Source of the DNA: Agromyces larvae
Lineage (GTDB): Bacteria; Actinomycetota; Actinomycetes; Actinomycetales; Microbacteriaceae
Length of the DNA stretch: 64,000 bases
Assembly (NCBI RefSeq): GCF_022811705.1
Contig: NZ_CP094528.1
Coordinates: 2,108,001 to 2,172,000, forward strand
Direction of reading: 5' to 3'
Shown piece by piece: positions 1 through 8,166 of this stretch. The notes beneath the pieces are model-generated. The model was not told the DNA's origin and did not search any database. It worked only from the letters and a program-made list of their open reading frames with translations. The position numbers and the translations under genes were made by a program. Numbering within the stretch: the first letter of the stretch is position 1; each line of letters starts with the position of its first letter.

Positions 1-1184
1 GAGATGCCGTCGTAGTCGGCCACGCCGCCACCGAGGATGATGTCGGCGCACTCCGCGAACGTGGAGCACTTCTCGCCGTCGCCCGAGCCGCCCGAGACCT
101 CGATCAGCTTCTCGGCGATCGCCGCCGAGTCGGTCGAGTTCGCCGCGAGCGCAGCGAGCGAGAGCAGGATGGTCGCGTCGAACGACTCGGCCGCGTAGCT
201 GTAGTCGTCGAGCGGCTCGCCGCCGGTCTCCTCGAGGAACGCGTCGAGCTCGGCCGTGAAGTCCGAGATCGAGTCGATCGAGAGACCGGGCAGGGTGCCC
301 TTCGCACCGGCGAGCGCACCCGCCGGGAACTGGTCGCCGAAGTTCGACAGGTTGCCGTCGACGAAGTACAGCTTGTCGGACGGGTACTGGCCGAACAGGC
401 TCGGCAGGATCGTCTTGACCTCTTCGAACGTGATCAGGGCGATCGCGTCGGGGTCGGCCGCGAGCAGCTGGCTGATCTGCGAGTCGAACGTGGTGTCGCC
501 CGTGTTGTACGTCGGCGCGGCCACGACCTCGCCGCCGGCGGCCTCGAAGGCCTCGGTGACGTACTTCGCGAGACCGGTGCCGTACGAGTCGTTCAGCACG
601 AGGATGCCGAGCGTCTGAGCACCGTCCTCGGCGATCAGGTTGCCGAGCACCTCGCCCTGCAGCACGTCGGACGGCGCGGTGCGGAAGTACAGCCCGTTGT
701 CGTCGTACGTGGTGAACGCGTCGGAGGTGTTGGCCGGCGAGAACTGGATGACGCCGGCGCCCACGACCTGGTCGATGAACTGCAGCGACGTGCCCGACGA
801 CGCGGCGCCGATGATGGCCGAGACGTTCTCGTTGAGGAGACGGGGGATCTCGGTCTCGTAGGCCTTGTTGTCGGTGTCGCCCGAGTCGCCGAAGACCACG
901 TCGAGCGTGAGGCCCGAGGTCTCGGCGTACTCGTTGATCTGCTGCGCCGCGTACGCCACGCCCGCCTCTTCGGGCGGACCGAGGAACGCGAGGTTGCCGG
1001 TCTGCGGAAGGGCGGTGCCGATGGTCAGCGCCAGCTCTTCGCGAGGACCCTGGGCATCCTCGGTCGACTCGGGCTCGCCGGTCGCGCACGCGGACAGGAG
1101 GAGGGCGCTCGTCGCAGTGAGAGCGACTCCCGTCCAGACCTTGCCGCGCGAGCGAGCGGGCCGGGACTTGCCGAATACGCTCAT
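1..1184 (-). CDS. ABC transporter substrate-binding lipoprotein, branched-chain amino-acid type (3' end outside window)
   Basis: The N-terminus (MSVFGKSRPARSRGK) is followed by a hydrophobic stretch ending in LLLSAC, a lipobox, so the product should be an exported lipoprotein. The mature part reads as a periplasmic-binding-protein type I fold of the LivK/LivJ class: an early ALTIGTALPQTGNLAFLGPP segment, then ISAIIGAASSG-like and QFSPANTSDAF segments, and later ILVLNDSYGTG and ITFEEVKTILPSLFGQYP. Such proteins deliver amino acids, amides or urea to a membrane permease. About 394 codons are present and the frame runs off the left edge. The ATG follows AAGGAGCAAC, a good ribosome binding site. 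The permease genes are not in the window, so the substrate cannot be assigned. Confidence 0.85.
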   Translation of the reverse strand, partial: MSVFGKSRPARSRGKVWTGVALTATSALLLSACATGEPESTEDAQGPREELALTIGTALPQTGNLAFLGPPEEAGVAYAAQQINEYAETSGLTLDVVFGDSGDTDNKAYETEIPRLLNENVSAIIGAASSGTSLQFIDQVVGAGVIQFSPANTSDAFTTYDDNGLYFRTAPSDVLQGEVLGNLIAEDGAQTLGILVLNDSYGTGLAKYVTEAFEAAGGEVVAAPTYNTGDTTFDSQISQLLAADPDAIALITFEEVKTILPSLFGQYPSDKLYFVDGNLSNFGDQFPAGALAGAKGTLPGLSIDSISDFTAELDAFLEETGGEPLDDYSYAAESFDATILLSLAALAANSTDSAAIAEKLIEVSGGSGDGEKCSTFAECADIILGGGVADYDGI

Positions 1185-1563
1185 GTTGCTCCTTGGGACT
1201 GAAGGATGAATCGAATGCCCGTCGAAACGGGCCGTGGATCGACAGTATGCGGCGCTTCCCCTGCAAACAATGCAAACCCGGTCACAACCGCGTAACACCT
1301 GCGATTCCGTGACCGTATCGTCACCAGAACAGGGGCCGACGCCGATTTCGACGCACGAGATCGCCGTCGGACGCAAGGATTCTTCATCTGACGGAGCTCC
1401 CGGATCGAGCGCTCCACCGGCACCTCCGACACGCGGCGCAACATACGGCGGCTCGGTGCATCTCGCCGGAGTTCCCCGCGTCGAGCATCACCCGCAAGCC
1501 GGCGTGCGGAAGCTCGTCCTGGACGTACGCCCGACCGGCCCCGTCGCCGTTCGGGCGCCGGCC
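1185..1563. other. Intergenic region between the lipoprotein gene and the RarD-like gene
   Basis: No gene is supported here. The part next to the lipoprotein gene carries its promoter and a leader of about 50 nt. The remaining 290 bases, next to the RarD stop codon, show no hairpin or coding pattern that I could support. Confidence 0.5.
1242..1270 (-). promoter_or_regulatory. Probable sigma-A-type promoter of the substrate-binding protein gene
   Basis: On the minus strand a -35 box TTGTTT (1265-1270) and a -10 box TACTGT (1242-1247) are 17 bp apart. Transcription would start near 1235, giving a leader of about 50 nt. This is read by eye only. Confidence 0.5.
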
Positions 1564-2505
1564 TCACGCGGGCTCGATCACGATCCGGCGCGCGGCGCGC
1601 GCCCCGCGCACGAGGTCGAAGGTCAGGATCACGAGCGCCACCCACACCAGCGCGAACCCGATCCAGCGCTCGAGCGGCATCGGCTCGCCGAGCACGAACA
1701 CGCCGACGACGAACTGGATGAACGGCGCGAAGTACTGGATGAACCCCATCTGCGTGAGCGGCAGCCGTCGCGACGCGGCCGCGAACAGGATGAGCGGAAT
1801 CGCGGTCACCGCCCCGGCGGCGAGCAGCAGCGTGGTGTGCCATGCGCCCGCCGTGCCCATCGTGAGGCCCGTCGTCGCCGCGACCAGCGCGAGTTGCACA
1901 CCCGCCACCGGCGCGAGCCAGAGCGTCTCGAGCGTGAGCCCCGATACGGCGTCGACCCGCGGCCCCACCCGCTTCTTGATGAGCCCGTAGAAGCCGAACG
2001 AGAACGCGAGCACCAGCGCGATCCAGGGCAGCTGCCCGTAGCCGATCGCGAGCACGAGCACCGCGACGAGCGAGATGCCCACCGCGACCCACTGCGTCAC
2101 CGTGAGCCGTTCGCGCAGGACGAGCACGCCGAGGAACACCGTGACGATCGGGTTGATGAAGTACCCGAGCGCGGCCTCGACGACCTGGTCGGTCATGGCG
2201 GCGAAGACGTAGGTCTGCCAGTTCACGAAGATGAGCACGCCGGCCAGCCCCATCGTGAACACGATGCGCCGATCGCGCAGCAGCGCGAGGAACGGCCGCC
2301 ACGTGCGCGCGACGGTCATGACGAGTGCGCAGAACACCAGCGACAGGAGGATGCGCCACGCCACGACCTCGACCGGACCGGTCGGCGCGAGCGCGATGAA
2401 GTAGATGGGGAGGAACCCCCAGAGCACGTACGACCCGATGGCGAACAGGAGCCCGCTGCGGCTCACGGTGGGGGTGGCGGGGTCGGGCGACGCGGTCGAT
2501 GGCAC
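1564..2505 (-). CDS. rarD: EamA-family transporter RarD
   Basis: A 313-residue polytopic membrane protein with about ten hydrophobic segments, the usual length for RarD in the drug/metabolite transporter superfamily. The start GLLFAIGSYVLWGFLPIYF, the EVVAWRILLSLVFC segment and YFINPIVTVFLGVLVLRERL match the family pattern, including the second EamA repeat from about residue 155. RarD proteins were first linked to chloramphenicol sensitivity; the substrate here is unknown. The first residues are Ser/Pro/Thr rich and precede the first membrane segment, so the ATG at 2505 is accepted. It stands alone downstream of groES, separated by a strong terminator. Confidence 0.88.
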   Translation of the reverse strand: MPSTASPDPATPTVSRSGLLFAIGSYVLWGFLPIYFIALAPTGPVEVVAWRILLSLVFCALVMTVARTWRPFLALLRDRRIVFTMGLAGVLIFVNWQTYVFAAMTDQVVEAALGYFINPIVTVFLGVLVLRERLTVTQWVAVGISLVAVLVLAIGYGQLPWIALVLAFSFGFYGLIKKRVGPRVDAVSGLTLETLWLAPVAGVQLALVAATTGLTMGTAGAWHTTLLLAAGAVTAIPLILFAAASRRLPLTQMGFIQYFAPFIQFVVGVFVLGEPMPLERWIGFALVWVALVILTFDLVRGARAARRIVIEPA

Positions 2506-2615
2506 CGGTTCAGCCTACGGGCGCCCACGGACACGACCGGATGCTCCGCCTGCCGTTCCCCGTCGAGATCCCGCCGACCGCGAGGCATCCCGCTCGGCGA
2601 CCCGGCCGGGAACGG

Positions 2616-2650
2616 CGAACGGCCCGGATGCGAGGCATCCGGGCCGTTCG
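2616..2650 (-). terminator. Terminator of groES
   Basis: A perfect 16-bp inverted repeat (arms 2616-2631 and 2635-2650, three-base loop) centred on CCCGGATGC/GCATCCGGG lies 14 bases past the groES stop. There is no long U tract, as is usual for high-GC actinobacterial terminators. Confidence 0.75.
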
Positions 2651-2664
2651 AACGAGCGCGTCGA

Positions 2665-2961
2665 CTAGCGCACGACGACCGCGAGCACGTCGCGGGCCGA
2701 GAGCACGAGGAACTCCTCGCCGCCGAACTTCACCTCGGTGCCGCCGTACTTCGAGTAGAGGACGCGGTCGCCGACGGCCACGTCGAGCGGAACACGGTTG
2801 CCGTTGTCGTCGATGCGGCCGGGGCCGACGGCCACGACCTCGCCCTCCTGCGGCTTCTCCTTGGCGGTGTCGGGGATGACCAGACCCGAGGCCGTGGTCT
2901 GCTCGGCCTCGACCTGCTTGATGACGATGCGATCCTCGAGCGGCTTGATGGAAACCGACAC
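2665..2961 (-). CDS. groES: Co-chaperonin GroES (Cpn10)
   Basis: A 98-residue protein beginning [15 protein letters not shown], with the mobile-loop region [20 protein letters not shown] and the C-terminal block [30 protein letters not shown], all typical of GroES, which caps GroEL during ATP-driven folding in the cytoplasm. The GTG at 2961 is chosen over an upstream in-frame codon because AAAGGGG precedes it at good spacing and translation from there gives the normal length. No groEL follows: a terminator and then rarD come next, so groEL must lie elsewhere. Two CIRCE operators upstream indicate heat-shock control by HrcA. Confidence 0.96.
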   Translation of the reverse strand: MSVSIKPLEDRIVIKQVEAEQTTASGLVIPDTAKEKPQEGEVVAVGPGRIDDNGNRVPLDVAVGDRVLYSKYGGTEVKFGGEEFLVLSARDVLAVVVR

Positions 2962-3002
2962 GGTTGACCCCTTTTCTAGACGGACTGTCTGACGAAGACT
3001 GG

Positions 3003-3029
3003 TTAGCAGCCTCACAGCGAGAGTGCTAA
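3003..3029. promoter_or_regulatory. CIRCE operator 1 (HrcA site), left arm degenerate
   Basis: TTAGCAGCC, nine bases, then GAGTGCTAA. The right arm is the exact CIRCE consensus and the spacing is exact; the left arm differs from TTAGCACTC in its last three or so bases. It lies about 40 bp upstream of the groES start. Confidence 0.75.
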
Positions 3030-3047
3030 AGGGAGTCTAGAGAACCT

Positions 3048-3074
3048 CTGGCACTCGTGCAACGTGAGTGCCAA
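3048..3074. promoter_or_regulatory. CIRCE operator 2 (HrcA site)
   Basis: CTGGCACTC, nine bases, then GAGTGCCAA: a near-perfect CIRCE-type inverted repeat with the correct spacer, 18 bp from the first. It sits between groES and the divergent methyltransferase gene, so HrcA bound here could affect both directions. Confidence 0.8.
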
Positions 3075-3098
3075 TCAGCGCCCCCCGGCGCGGGCTGC

Positions 3099-3104
3099 TA
3101 CCGT
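3099..3104 (+). promoter_or_regulatory. Putative -10 box for a leaderless methyltransferase transcript
   Basis: TACCGT lies exactly 6 nt before the GTG at 3111, and no ribosome binding site is visible. The same spacing occurs at two other plus-strand genes in this window, which supports a leaderless start. Confidence 0.5.
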
Positions 3105-3110
3105 ACCCGA

Positions 3111-4298
3111 GTGGACCGCACCGAGCTCGTCGAACTGCTCTCCCCCGAGGGCCTGCGCCTGCTCGACGCCGTGCCCGAGTGGGATTCGAAGGCCGACGTG
3201 CTGCGCACCGTCGAGGACCTCCGCAAGCAGGGGCACGCGCCGGCGCTCGTCGCGGCGGTGCTCAGCCAGGCGAAACTGCGCGCCCGGGCCCACGCAAAGT
3301 TCGGCGAGTTCGCCGACCGCATGCTGTTCACCGAGGCGGGCCTCGAGCAGGCCACCCGGTTGCGCGTGGCGGCCCTGCACGCCGGCCGGTTCGCCCGCGC
3401 CGGCATCGGCCACGTCGCGGACCTGGGCTGCGGCATCGGCGGCGACGCGCTCGCCTTCGCCGCGCTCGGACTCGAGGTGACCGCCGCCGACGCCGACGAG
3501 GTCACGGCCGCGATCGCGGCGTTCAACCTCACCCCGTTCCCCCACGCCCGCGTGCTGCACGCGCGGGCCGAAGAGGTACCGCTCGGCGGCATCGGCGGAG
3601 CGTGGCTCGACCCCGCCCGCCGGGTCACGTCGGGCGGGCGCACCCGCCGCCTCGCCGACCCCTCCGACTATTCGCCCCCGCTCGACTTCGCGTTCGGACT
3701 CGCCGAACGCCTGCCCGTGGGCGTGAAGCTCGGCCCCGGCACCGATCGCGACGTGATCCCGGCCGACACCGAGGCCCAGTGGGTGTCGGTCGACGGCGAC
3801 GTCGTCGAACTCGCGGTGTGGACGGGGCCGCTCGCCCGACCGGGCATCCGGCGCGCCGCGCTCGTGGTGCGCGGCGACGAGGCATCCGAGCTCTCGGGCC
3901 CGGCCGACGCCGAGGACGCGCCCGACGGCCCGCTCGGCGAATACCTGTACGAACCCGACGGGGCCGTCATCCGCGCACGTCTCATCGGCGATCTCGCGCG
4001 GGCGAACGGCGCCTGGATGGGCTCGCCCGGCATCGCCTACCTCACGGCCGATCGTGCGTTCGACTCGCCGTTCGCGCAGCGGTTCCGCATCATCGAGCGT
4101 CTGCCGGCGGATGAGCGCCGGCTGCGTCAGGCGCTGGCCGAGCGCGGCATCGGCGTGCTCGAGATCAAGAAGCGCGGCGTCGACGTCGACCCGGCTGCGC
4201 TGCGCACCCGGCTGAAGCTCAAAGGGGCGGAGTCGGGCACCCTGGTACTCACTCGCGAGCAGGGTCGCCACGTCGCGCTGCTGGTCGAGCGCGGCTGA
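3111..4298 (+). CDS. Class I SAM-dependent methyltransferase with THUMP-like C-terminal domain
   Basis: A 395-residue protein. After a helical N-terminal region (about 1-85), HVADLGCGIGGDALAFAALG near residue 105 is a SAM-binding motif I, and LEVTAADADE supplies the acidic motif II. The C-terminal third, ending RTRLKLKGAESGTLVLTREQGRH, matches the THUMP-like domain that accompanies methyltransferases of this actinobacterial family, which may modify RNA. GTG at 3111 is chosen because the codons before it are non-coding and overlap the second CIRCE, and because the -10 box fits a leaderless transcript. It is monocistronic and divergent from groES. The substrate is not known. Confidence 0.82.
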   Translation: MDRTELVELLSPEGLRLLDAVPEWDSKADVLRTVEDLRKQGHAPALVAAVLSQAKLRARAHAKFGEFADRMLFTEAGLEQATRLRVAALHAGRFARAGIGHVADLGCGIGGDALAFAALGLEVTAADADEVTAAIAAFNLTPFPHARVLHARAEEVPLGGIGGAWLDPARRVTSGGRTRRLADPSDYSPPLDFAFGLAERLPVGVKLGPGTDRDVIPADTEAQWVSVDGDVVELAVWTGPLARPGIRRAALVVRGDEASELSGPADAEDAPDGPLGEYLYEPDGAVIRARLIGDLARANGAWMGSPGIAYLTADRAFDSPFAQRFRIIERLPADERRLRQALAERGIGVLEIKKRGVDVDPAALRTRLKLKGAESGTLVLTREQGRHVALLVERG

Positions 4299-4313
4299 TC
4301 GGATGCTCCGCGG

Positions 4314-4970
4314 TCAGCTCGGCAGCGCGCCGAAGACGATGGCGTAGTACCCGATCCAGACGGCCGAGAACACGAGGCCCGTGAGGCCGGTGCCGATGCC
4401 GACGAAGGCGAGGGTACGGCCGTGCTCCTCGCGTCGCAGCCCGAGCACGCCGAAGACGATGGCCGCGATCGCGAGCGGCAGCATCCAGCCGACGAACAGG
4501 GAGGCTGCGGCGCCGAGCACACCGAGCACCGCTGCGACCCAGCTGTACACCCGGCGTTGCGTCTCCTCCTCGGCCTCGTCGTCCGAGGCCGCCGAGATCG
4601 TGTCGGGGCGGTGCACGATGAGCAGCTGCCCGGTCGGGAGCTGGTGGATGCGCCCGGTGTCGTAGACCTCCTCGAACTCGCGCGAGGGCACCTGCGCCTC
4701 GGGGATGGGCGCCTCCTCGACCACGGCCGGGTCGGCACGGAACGTCGGCTCCGCCGGGCGGAACGGCGCCAGCGGGTCGTCGCCGGGGATCTCCCGCGGC
4801 GGCACCCGCGACGGCGGTGCGACGGCCGCGTACGGCGGGTCGATCAGCGGCGGCGCTCCGGCCGACGGGCTCGGTTCGGCCGGCGGAACCGGGTGCGCCG
4901 CGTCATCGGGCTCCTGCTGAGACGGGTCGGGGGTCCCGCCCGTGGGCGGAACCCCCTCGCGCTCGGTCAT
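4314..4970 (-). CDS. DUF4190-like membrane protein with proline-rich N-terminus
   Basis: A 218-residue protein. Residues 1 to about 140 are acidic and proline-rich with low complexity (EPSPSAGAPPLIDPP, REIPGDDPLAPFRPAEP). The C-terminus holds two membrane segments, VAAVLGVLGAAASLFVGWMLPLAIAAIVFG and LAFVGIGTGLTGLVFSAVWIGYYAIV, linked by the short charged loop LRREEHGR, the two-helix arrangement of DUF4190 proteins. It is the last of three consecutive paralogs on the minus strand, starting 10 bp past the stop of the second. Function unknown; a membrane-anchored protein with a cytoplasmic disordered domain is the likely topology. Confidence 0.7.
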   Translation of the reverse strand: MTEREGVPPTGGTPDPSQQEPDDAAHPVPPAEPSPSAGAPPLIDPPYAAVAPPSRVPPREIPGDDPLAPFRPAEPTFRADPAVVEEAPIPEAQVPSREFEEVYDTGRIHQLPTGQLLIVHRPDTISAASDDEAEEETQRRVYSWVAAVLGVLGAAASLFVGWMLPLAIAAIVFGVLGLRREEHGRTLAFVGIGTGLTGLVFSAVWIGYYAIVFGALPS

Positions 4971-4980
4971 CCGCGCGACC

Positions 4981-5715
4981 TCAGTACGTCGTGTAGGTGC
5001 TGAACGAGGCGAACGCGATCGCCCAGAGCAGGATCGACAGCAGGCCGATCGCGATGCCCACGAACCCGAGGATGATGCCGGTGAGCCACATGCCCTTGGC
5101 CTGCGGCTCCTTCTTCTTGCCGATGAAGCCGAGCACCACGGCCGCGGCCGGGATGAACAGCTGCAGGATGCCGCCGACGAACGGAATGAACACCACCGCG
5201 AGCGAGCCCACCACGCCGACGATGCCCGCGATGAGCGAGATGATGCTGAACACCGGGCTCTTCGCGGCGGGCGCGGCGCCGTACGCGGTCTGGGCCGGGG
5301 CGCCGTACGCGGGCTGCGCCGCCCCGTACGCGGGCTGCGCGGGGGCACCGTACGCCGGCTGGGCCGGCGCACCGTACGGCGACGTTGCCGCGGCCGCCTC
5401 GGCACCGTACGACGGCGGCGCAGGCGGGCCAGGCGGCGCGACCGGCGGCGCAGGCGGCGCGACCGGCGGCGTCGGCGCCTCGGGGGCGGCCGGCGGCACC
5501 GGCGCCTCGGGCACCGACGGCGCGGCGGGCGGAGCCGGCGGTTCGGGCGCCGAGGGAACCGTCGGTTCGGCCGGCGACGGGATCGTCGGTTCCGCCGGAG
5601 CGGGCACCGTCGGCTCGTCGGGCGTCGGCACCGTCGGCTCCTCGGGTGCGGGCACGGTCGGCTCGACGGGCACCTCGGGCACCTGCGGTTCTTCGGGGTT
5701 CTTCGGATCGGTCAT
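4981..5715 (-). CDS. DUF4190-like membrane protein with long Pro/Val/Glu and YGAPAQPA repeats
   Basis: 244 residues. The first 95 or so residues repeat EPTVPAPxEPT-type units, then PPxAPPVAPP, then YGAPAQPAYGAP repeats (about residues 110-150). The C-terminus carries two hydrophobic segments (FSIISLIAGIVGVVGSLAVVF with FVGGILQLFIPAAAVVLGFIG, then GMWLTGIILGFVGIAIGLLSILLWAI). The layout matches the two neighbouring paralogs. The GC-rich repetitive coding region is prone to unit-number change. Function unknown. The ATG follows GGAGGCAGAC, a good ribosome binding site. Confidence 0.72.
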   Translation of the reverse strand: MTDPKNPEEPQVPEVPVEPTVPAPEEPTVPTPDEPTVPAPAEPTIPSPAEPTVPSAPEPPAPPAAPSVPEAPVPPAAPEAPTPPVAPPAPPVAPPGPPAPPSYGAEAAAATSPYGAPAQPAYGAPAQPAYGAAQPAYGAPAQTAYGAAPAAKSPVFSIISLIAGIVGVVGSLAVVFIPFVGGILQLFIPAAAVVLGFIGKKKEPQAKGMWLTGIILGFVGIAIGLLSILLWAIAFASFSTYTTY

Positions 5716-5749
5716 GTCTGCCTCCTCCGATGCGATCGGCGCGCGTCGA

Positions 5750-6205
5750 TCAGTAGGTGGTGGTGGTGTAGTACCCCGACGATGCGGCGGCCACGATCAG
5801 GATGATCCAGATGACGATCACGATCAGGCCGATGACGAGGCCGATGTAGCCGATCACCAGGCCGGCGATCGCGAGGCCACGGCCCTGCTCGCCCGTCTTC
5901 TTGATCTGGTTGAGGGCGATGTGGCCCGTGATCACCGCGACGAGCGAGATGAAGAACGCCGAGACGAGCGAGACGATCGCCAGCACGTTGGTCTTGGTCG
6001 CGGGCGGCGCCCCGTACGCGGGTGCACCGTACGCGGGAGCGGCGGGCGCACCGTACGCGGGTGCGGCGGGAGCAGGAGGCGCCTGGTACGCCGGAGCAGC
6101 GGGCTGGGGGGCGCCGTAGGCGGGCGGCTCGGGTGCGGCCGGCGGCACGGGCGGGACCGGGGGCACCTGGGCGCCGGACTGGTCGGGAGTGTTCGGATCG
6201 GTCAC
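5750..6205 (-). CDS. DUF4190-like membrane protein, YGAP-repeat
   Basis: 151 residues from the GTG at 6205, which follows GAGGGGAC at proper spacing; an upstream in-frame ATG would add about 30 residues unlike its paralogs. The N-terminal half is proline-rich with AYGAPAAPAYGAPAYGAPP units. The C-terminal half has two membrane segments: VLAIVSLVSAFFISLVAVITGHIALNQIKKTGEQGRGLAIAGLVIGYIGLVIGL is the canonical DUF4190 pattern, with the conserved GHIAL and GRGLAIAGLV turns. First gene of the three-gene paralog run; 34 bp separate it from the next. Confidence 0.8.
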   Translation of the reverse strand: MTDPNTPDQSGAQVPPVPPVPPAAPEPPAYGAPQPAAPAYQAPPAPAAPAYGAPAAPAYGAPAYGAPPATKTNVLAIVSLVSAFFISLVAVITGHIALNQIKKTGEQGRGLAIAGLVIGYIGLVIGLIVIVIWIILIVAAASSGYYTTTTY

Positions 6206-6358
6206 TGAGCTGGTCCCCTCGTGAGGCGGGATGGCGTGCTGGCGGCGGAGCGCCGGGCGGCGCCCCTCATCCCGGTGTGTGTTTCCGCTCACCATACCGC
6301 GCGGATCGCGCGCGGCGCGAGGGTCGCGACCCCGCGTGACGCGGCACGATGCGGCCGA

Positions 6359-7411
6359 TCAGACCCGGATGTCGGTGACCGGGAGCGTCGAGTCCGCGCC
6401 GAATCCGAGGCCCGACGGCTCGTGCCCCGCCATGATGAGCTTCGACCCCAGCGCGGCGATCATCGCCCCGTTGTCGGTGCAGAGCGAGAACGGCGGGATG
6501 CGCAGCGAGATGCCCGCGGCATCCGCCCGTTCCCCGGCCACCTGCCGGAGCCGGGCGTTCGCGACCACGCCGCCGCCGAGGAGCAGCCGCGGCACGTCGA
6601 GGTCGGTGCAGGCGGCGATCGCCTTGCCGACGAGCACGTCGACGACCGCCTCGCGGAAGCTCGCCGCGACATCCGCCAACGGAACCTCCTCGCCGGCCGC
6701 CTCGGCCCGCTCGACCCACCGCGCGACCGCGGTCTTCAGGCCCGAGAAGCTGAAGTCGTAGCGGTGCCGCTCGAGGTCCTTCGGCTTGGTCAGCCCGCGC
6801 GGGAACCGGATGGCGTCGGGGTCGCCGCCGATCGCGGCGCGATCGATCTCGGGCCCGCCGGGATACGGCAGCCCCAGCAGCCGCGCGACCTTGTCGAACG
6901 CCTCGCCGGCCGCGTCGTCGATGGTCTCGCCGAGCAGTTCGACGTCGGAGACCAGGTCGCGCACGAGCAGCAGCGAAGTGTGGCCGCCGGACACCAGCAG
7001 CGCGATGGTCGGCGTCTCGAGCGGGGCGCGGTCGTCGAGCAGGTCGGCGCCGACGTGCCCGACGAGGTGGTTGACGCCGTAGAGCGGCACGCCGAGCGAG
7101 ATCGACAGCGCCTTCGCGGCGCCGACGCCGACCATGAGCGCACCGGCGAGCCCCGGCCCGCTGGTCACGGCCACCGCGTCCAGGTCGGCGAGCGAGACGG
7201 ATGCCTCGGCGAGCGCCTGCCGGATGGCCGGTCCGAGCTCCTCGAGATGCGCGCGCGCCGCGACCTCGGGCACGACGCCGCCGTAGCGGGCGTGCTCCTC
7301 CATCGAGGAGGCGATGGTGTTGGCGAGCAGGTCGGTGCCGCGCACGATGCCGACGCCGGTCTCGTCGCACGAGGTCTCGATGCCGAGCACGAGGGGGGCC
7401 GTGCGGTTCAT
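6359..7411 (-). CDS. tsaD: tRNA N6-adenosine threonylcarbamoyltransferase TsaD
   Basis: 350 residues, normal length. TsaD transfers the threonylcarbamoyl group to A37 of ANN-decoding tRNAs, acting with TsaB and TsaE, both encoded just upstream. The N-terminus [17 protein letters not shown] is the ASKHA-fold signature; [12 protein letters not shown] supplies the two metal-binding histidines; [12 protein letters not shown] and the C-terminal [13 protein letters not shown] are also conserved. It overlaps the rimI stop by 4 bp, so translation is probably coupled. Last gene of the tsaE/tsaB/rimI/tsaD cluster on the minus strand. Confidence 0.97.
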   Translation of the reverse strand: MNRTAPLVLGIETSCDETGVGIVRGTDLLANTIASSMEEHARYGGVVPEVAARAHLEELGPAIRQALAEASVSLADLDAVAVTSGPGLAGALMVGVGAAKALSISLGVPLYGVNHLVGHVGADLLDDRAPLETPTIALLVSGGHTSLLLVRDLVSDVELLGETIDDAAGEAFDKVARLLGLPYPGGPEIDRAAIGGDPDAIRFPRGLTKPKDLERHRYDFSFSGLKTAVARWVERAEAAGEEVPLADVAASFREAVVDVLVGKAIAACTDLDVPRLLLGGGVVANARLRQVAGERADAAGISLRIPPFSLCTDNGAMIAALGSKLIMAGHEPSGLGFGADSTLPVTDIRV

Positions 7412-8166
7412 CGCGCTCCCTCCGCTCGAGGGAGGCCCCCTGAGCCCGTCGAAGGGACGCCCCCCGAGCCCGTCGAACGGTGGCTCCCTGAGCCCGTCGA
7501 AGGGACGCCCCCCGAGCCCGTCGAAGGGAGGCTCCCTGAGCCCGTCGAAGGGAGGCTCCCCGAGCCCGTCGAAGGATGGCTCCCTGAGCCCGTCGAAGGG
7601 AGGCCCCCTGAGCCTGTCGAAGGGTGCTTCGCTTCGACAGGCTCAGCGAGCTCGACGGGCTCAGCGAGCTCGACCGGCTCGCCGGCCTCCGCCGGGCGCG
7701 TCACCGCCGGCGGCACGTCGGCGCGCATGTGCACCGCGTCGACGCCGTCGCGGTAGTAGCGTCGGCGCACCCCGATCTCGACGAAGCCGAGCGAGGCGTA
7801 CAGGCCGCGCGCGATCGGGTTGTCGGCGCGCACCTCGAGGAAGATCGACTCGACGCCCCGCCGTCGCGCTTCGGCGATGAGCGCGTGCATGAGCGTGCGG
7901 CCGAGCCCGGCACCCCGACGGCCCGCGTCGACCGCGATGGTCTGGACGTCGCCCTGGTCGCCGCCCGAGGGTGCGAGCAGCCCCGCGTACCCGAACACGT
8001 CGTCGGGCGCGTCGTCGTCGACCGCGACGAGGTAGTAGGCGTGCGGGTTCGCCAGCTCGCGGGCCATCGCCTCGACGGGCCAGGCGTCGTCGACGAAGGT
8101 CGACCGCTCGAGCGTCATGATCGCGTCGAGGTCGTCGGGGCGGGCACGACGCAGCAGCACGCTCAT
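7408..8166 (-). CDS. rimI: Ribosomal protein S18-alanine N-acetyltransferase RimI with repeat-derived C-terminal tail
   Basis: 252 residues; RimI is usually about 150. Residues 1 to about 155 are a normal GNAT domain: [21 protein letters not shown] at the start, the acetyl-CoA loop [12 protein letters not shown], and [20 protein letters not shown]. RimI acetylates the N-terminus of ribosomal protein S18. The last 90 or so residues are encoded by the short-repeat cluster at 7436-7681: two ELAEPV units (from inverted copies), then eight units of eight residues of the form LPSTGSGG. The frame then ends in a 4-bp overlap with tsaD, so the tail appears genuinely translated. The tail has no known role and is inferred to come from repeat expansion. 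Confidence 0.9.
   Translation of the reverse strand: MSVLLRRARPDDLDAIMTLERSTFVDDAWPVEAMARELANPHAYYLVAVDDDAPDDVFGYAGLLAPSGGDQGDVQTIAVDAGRRGAGLGRTLMHALIAEARRRGVESIFLEVRADNPIARGLYASLGFVEIGVRRRYYRDGVDAVHMRADVPPAVTRPAEAGEPVELAEPVELAEPVEAKHPSTGSGGLPSTGSGSHPSTGSGSLPSTGSGSLPSTGSGGVPSTGSGSHRSTGSGGVPSTGSGGLPRAEGAR
7436..7681. repeat. Cluster of GAGCCCGTCGAAGG-type repeats inside rimI
   Basis: Eight cores GAGCC(C/T)GTCGAA start at 7442, 7466, 7490, 7514, 7538, 7562, 7586 and 7610, an exact 24-bp period. From 7633 to 7681 three degenerate cores in the opposite orientation follow (TTCGACAGGCTCAGCGAGC and variants), so the cluster can fold on itself. The 24-bp period keeps the rimI reading frame open. Single copies of the same core occur elsewhere in the window (about 29342, 31906-31955, 34930, 41720). 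Confidence 0.9.

Noticed and set aside
1234..2967. Long plus-strand frame across rarD and groES
   Set aside because: Charged low-complexity translation opposite two well-supported genes.
2962..3015. Upstream extension of groES ([11 protein letters not shown] start)
   Set aside because: It would enter the CIRCE region and skip the ribosome binding site AAAGGGG at the GTG at 2961.
3057..3110. Earlier GTG start for the methyltransferase
   Set aside because: The codons overlap the second CIRCE operator and read as non-conserved sequence; the -10 box at 3099 places the start at 3111.
7436..7640. CRISPR array
   Set aside because: The 24-bp period is direct repetition without unique spacers, lies inside the rimI reading frame, and no cas gene is near.
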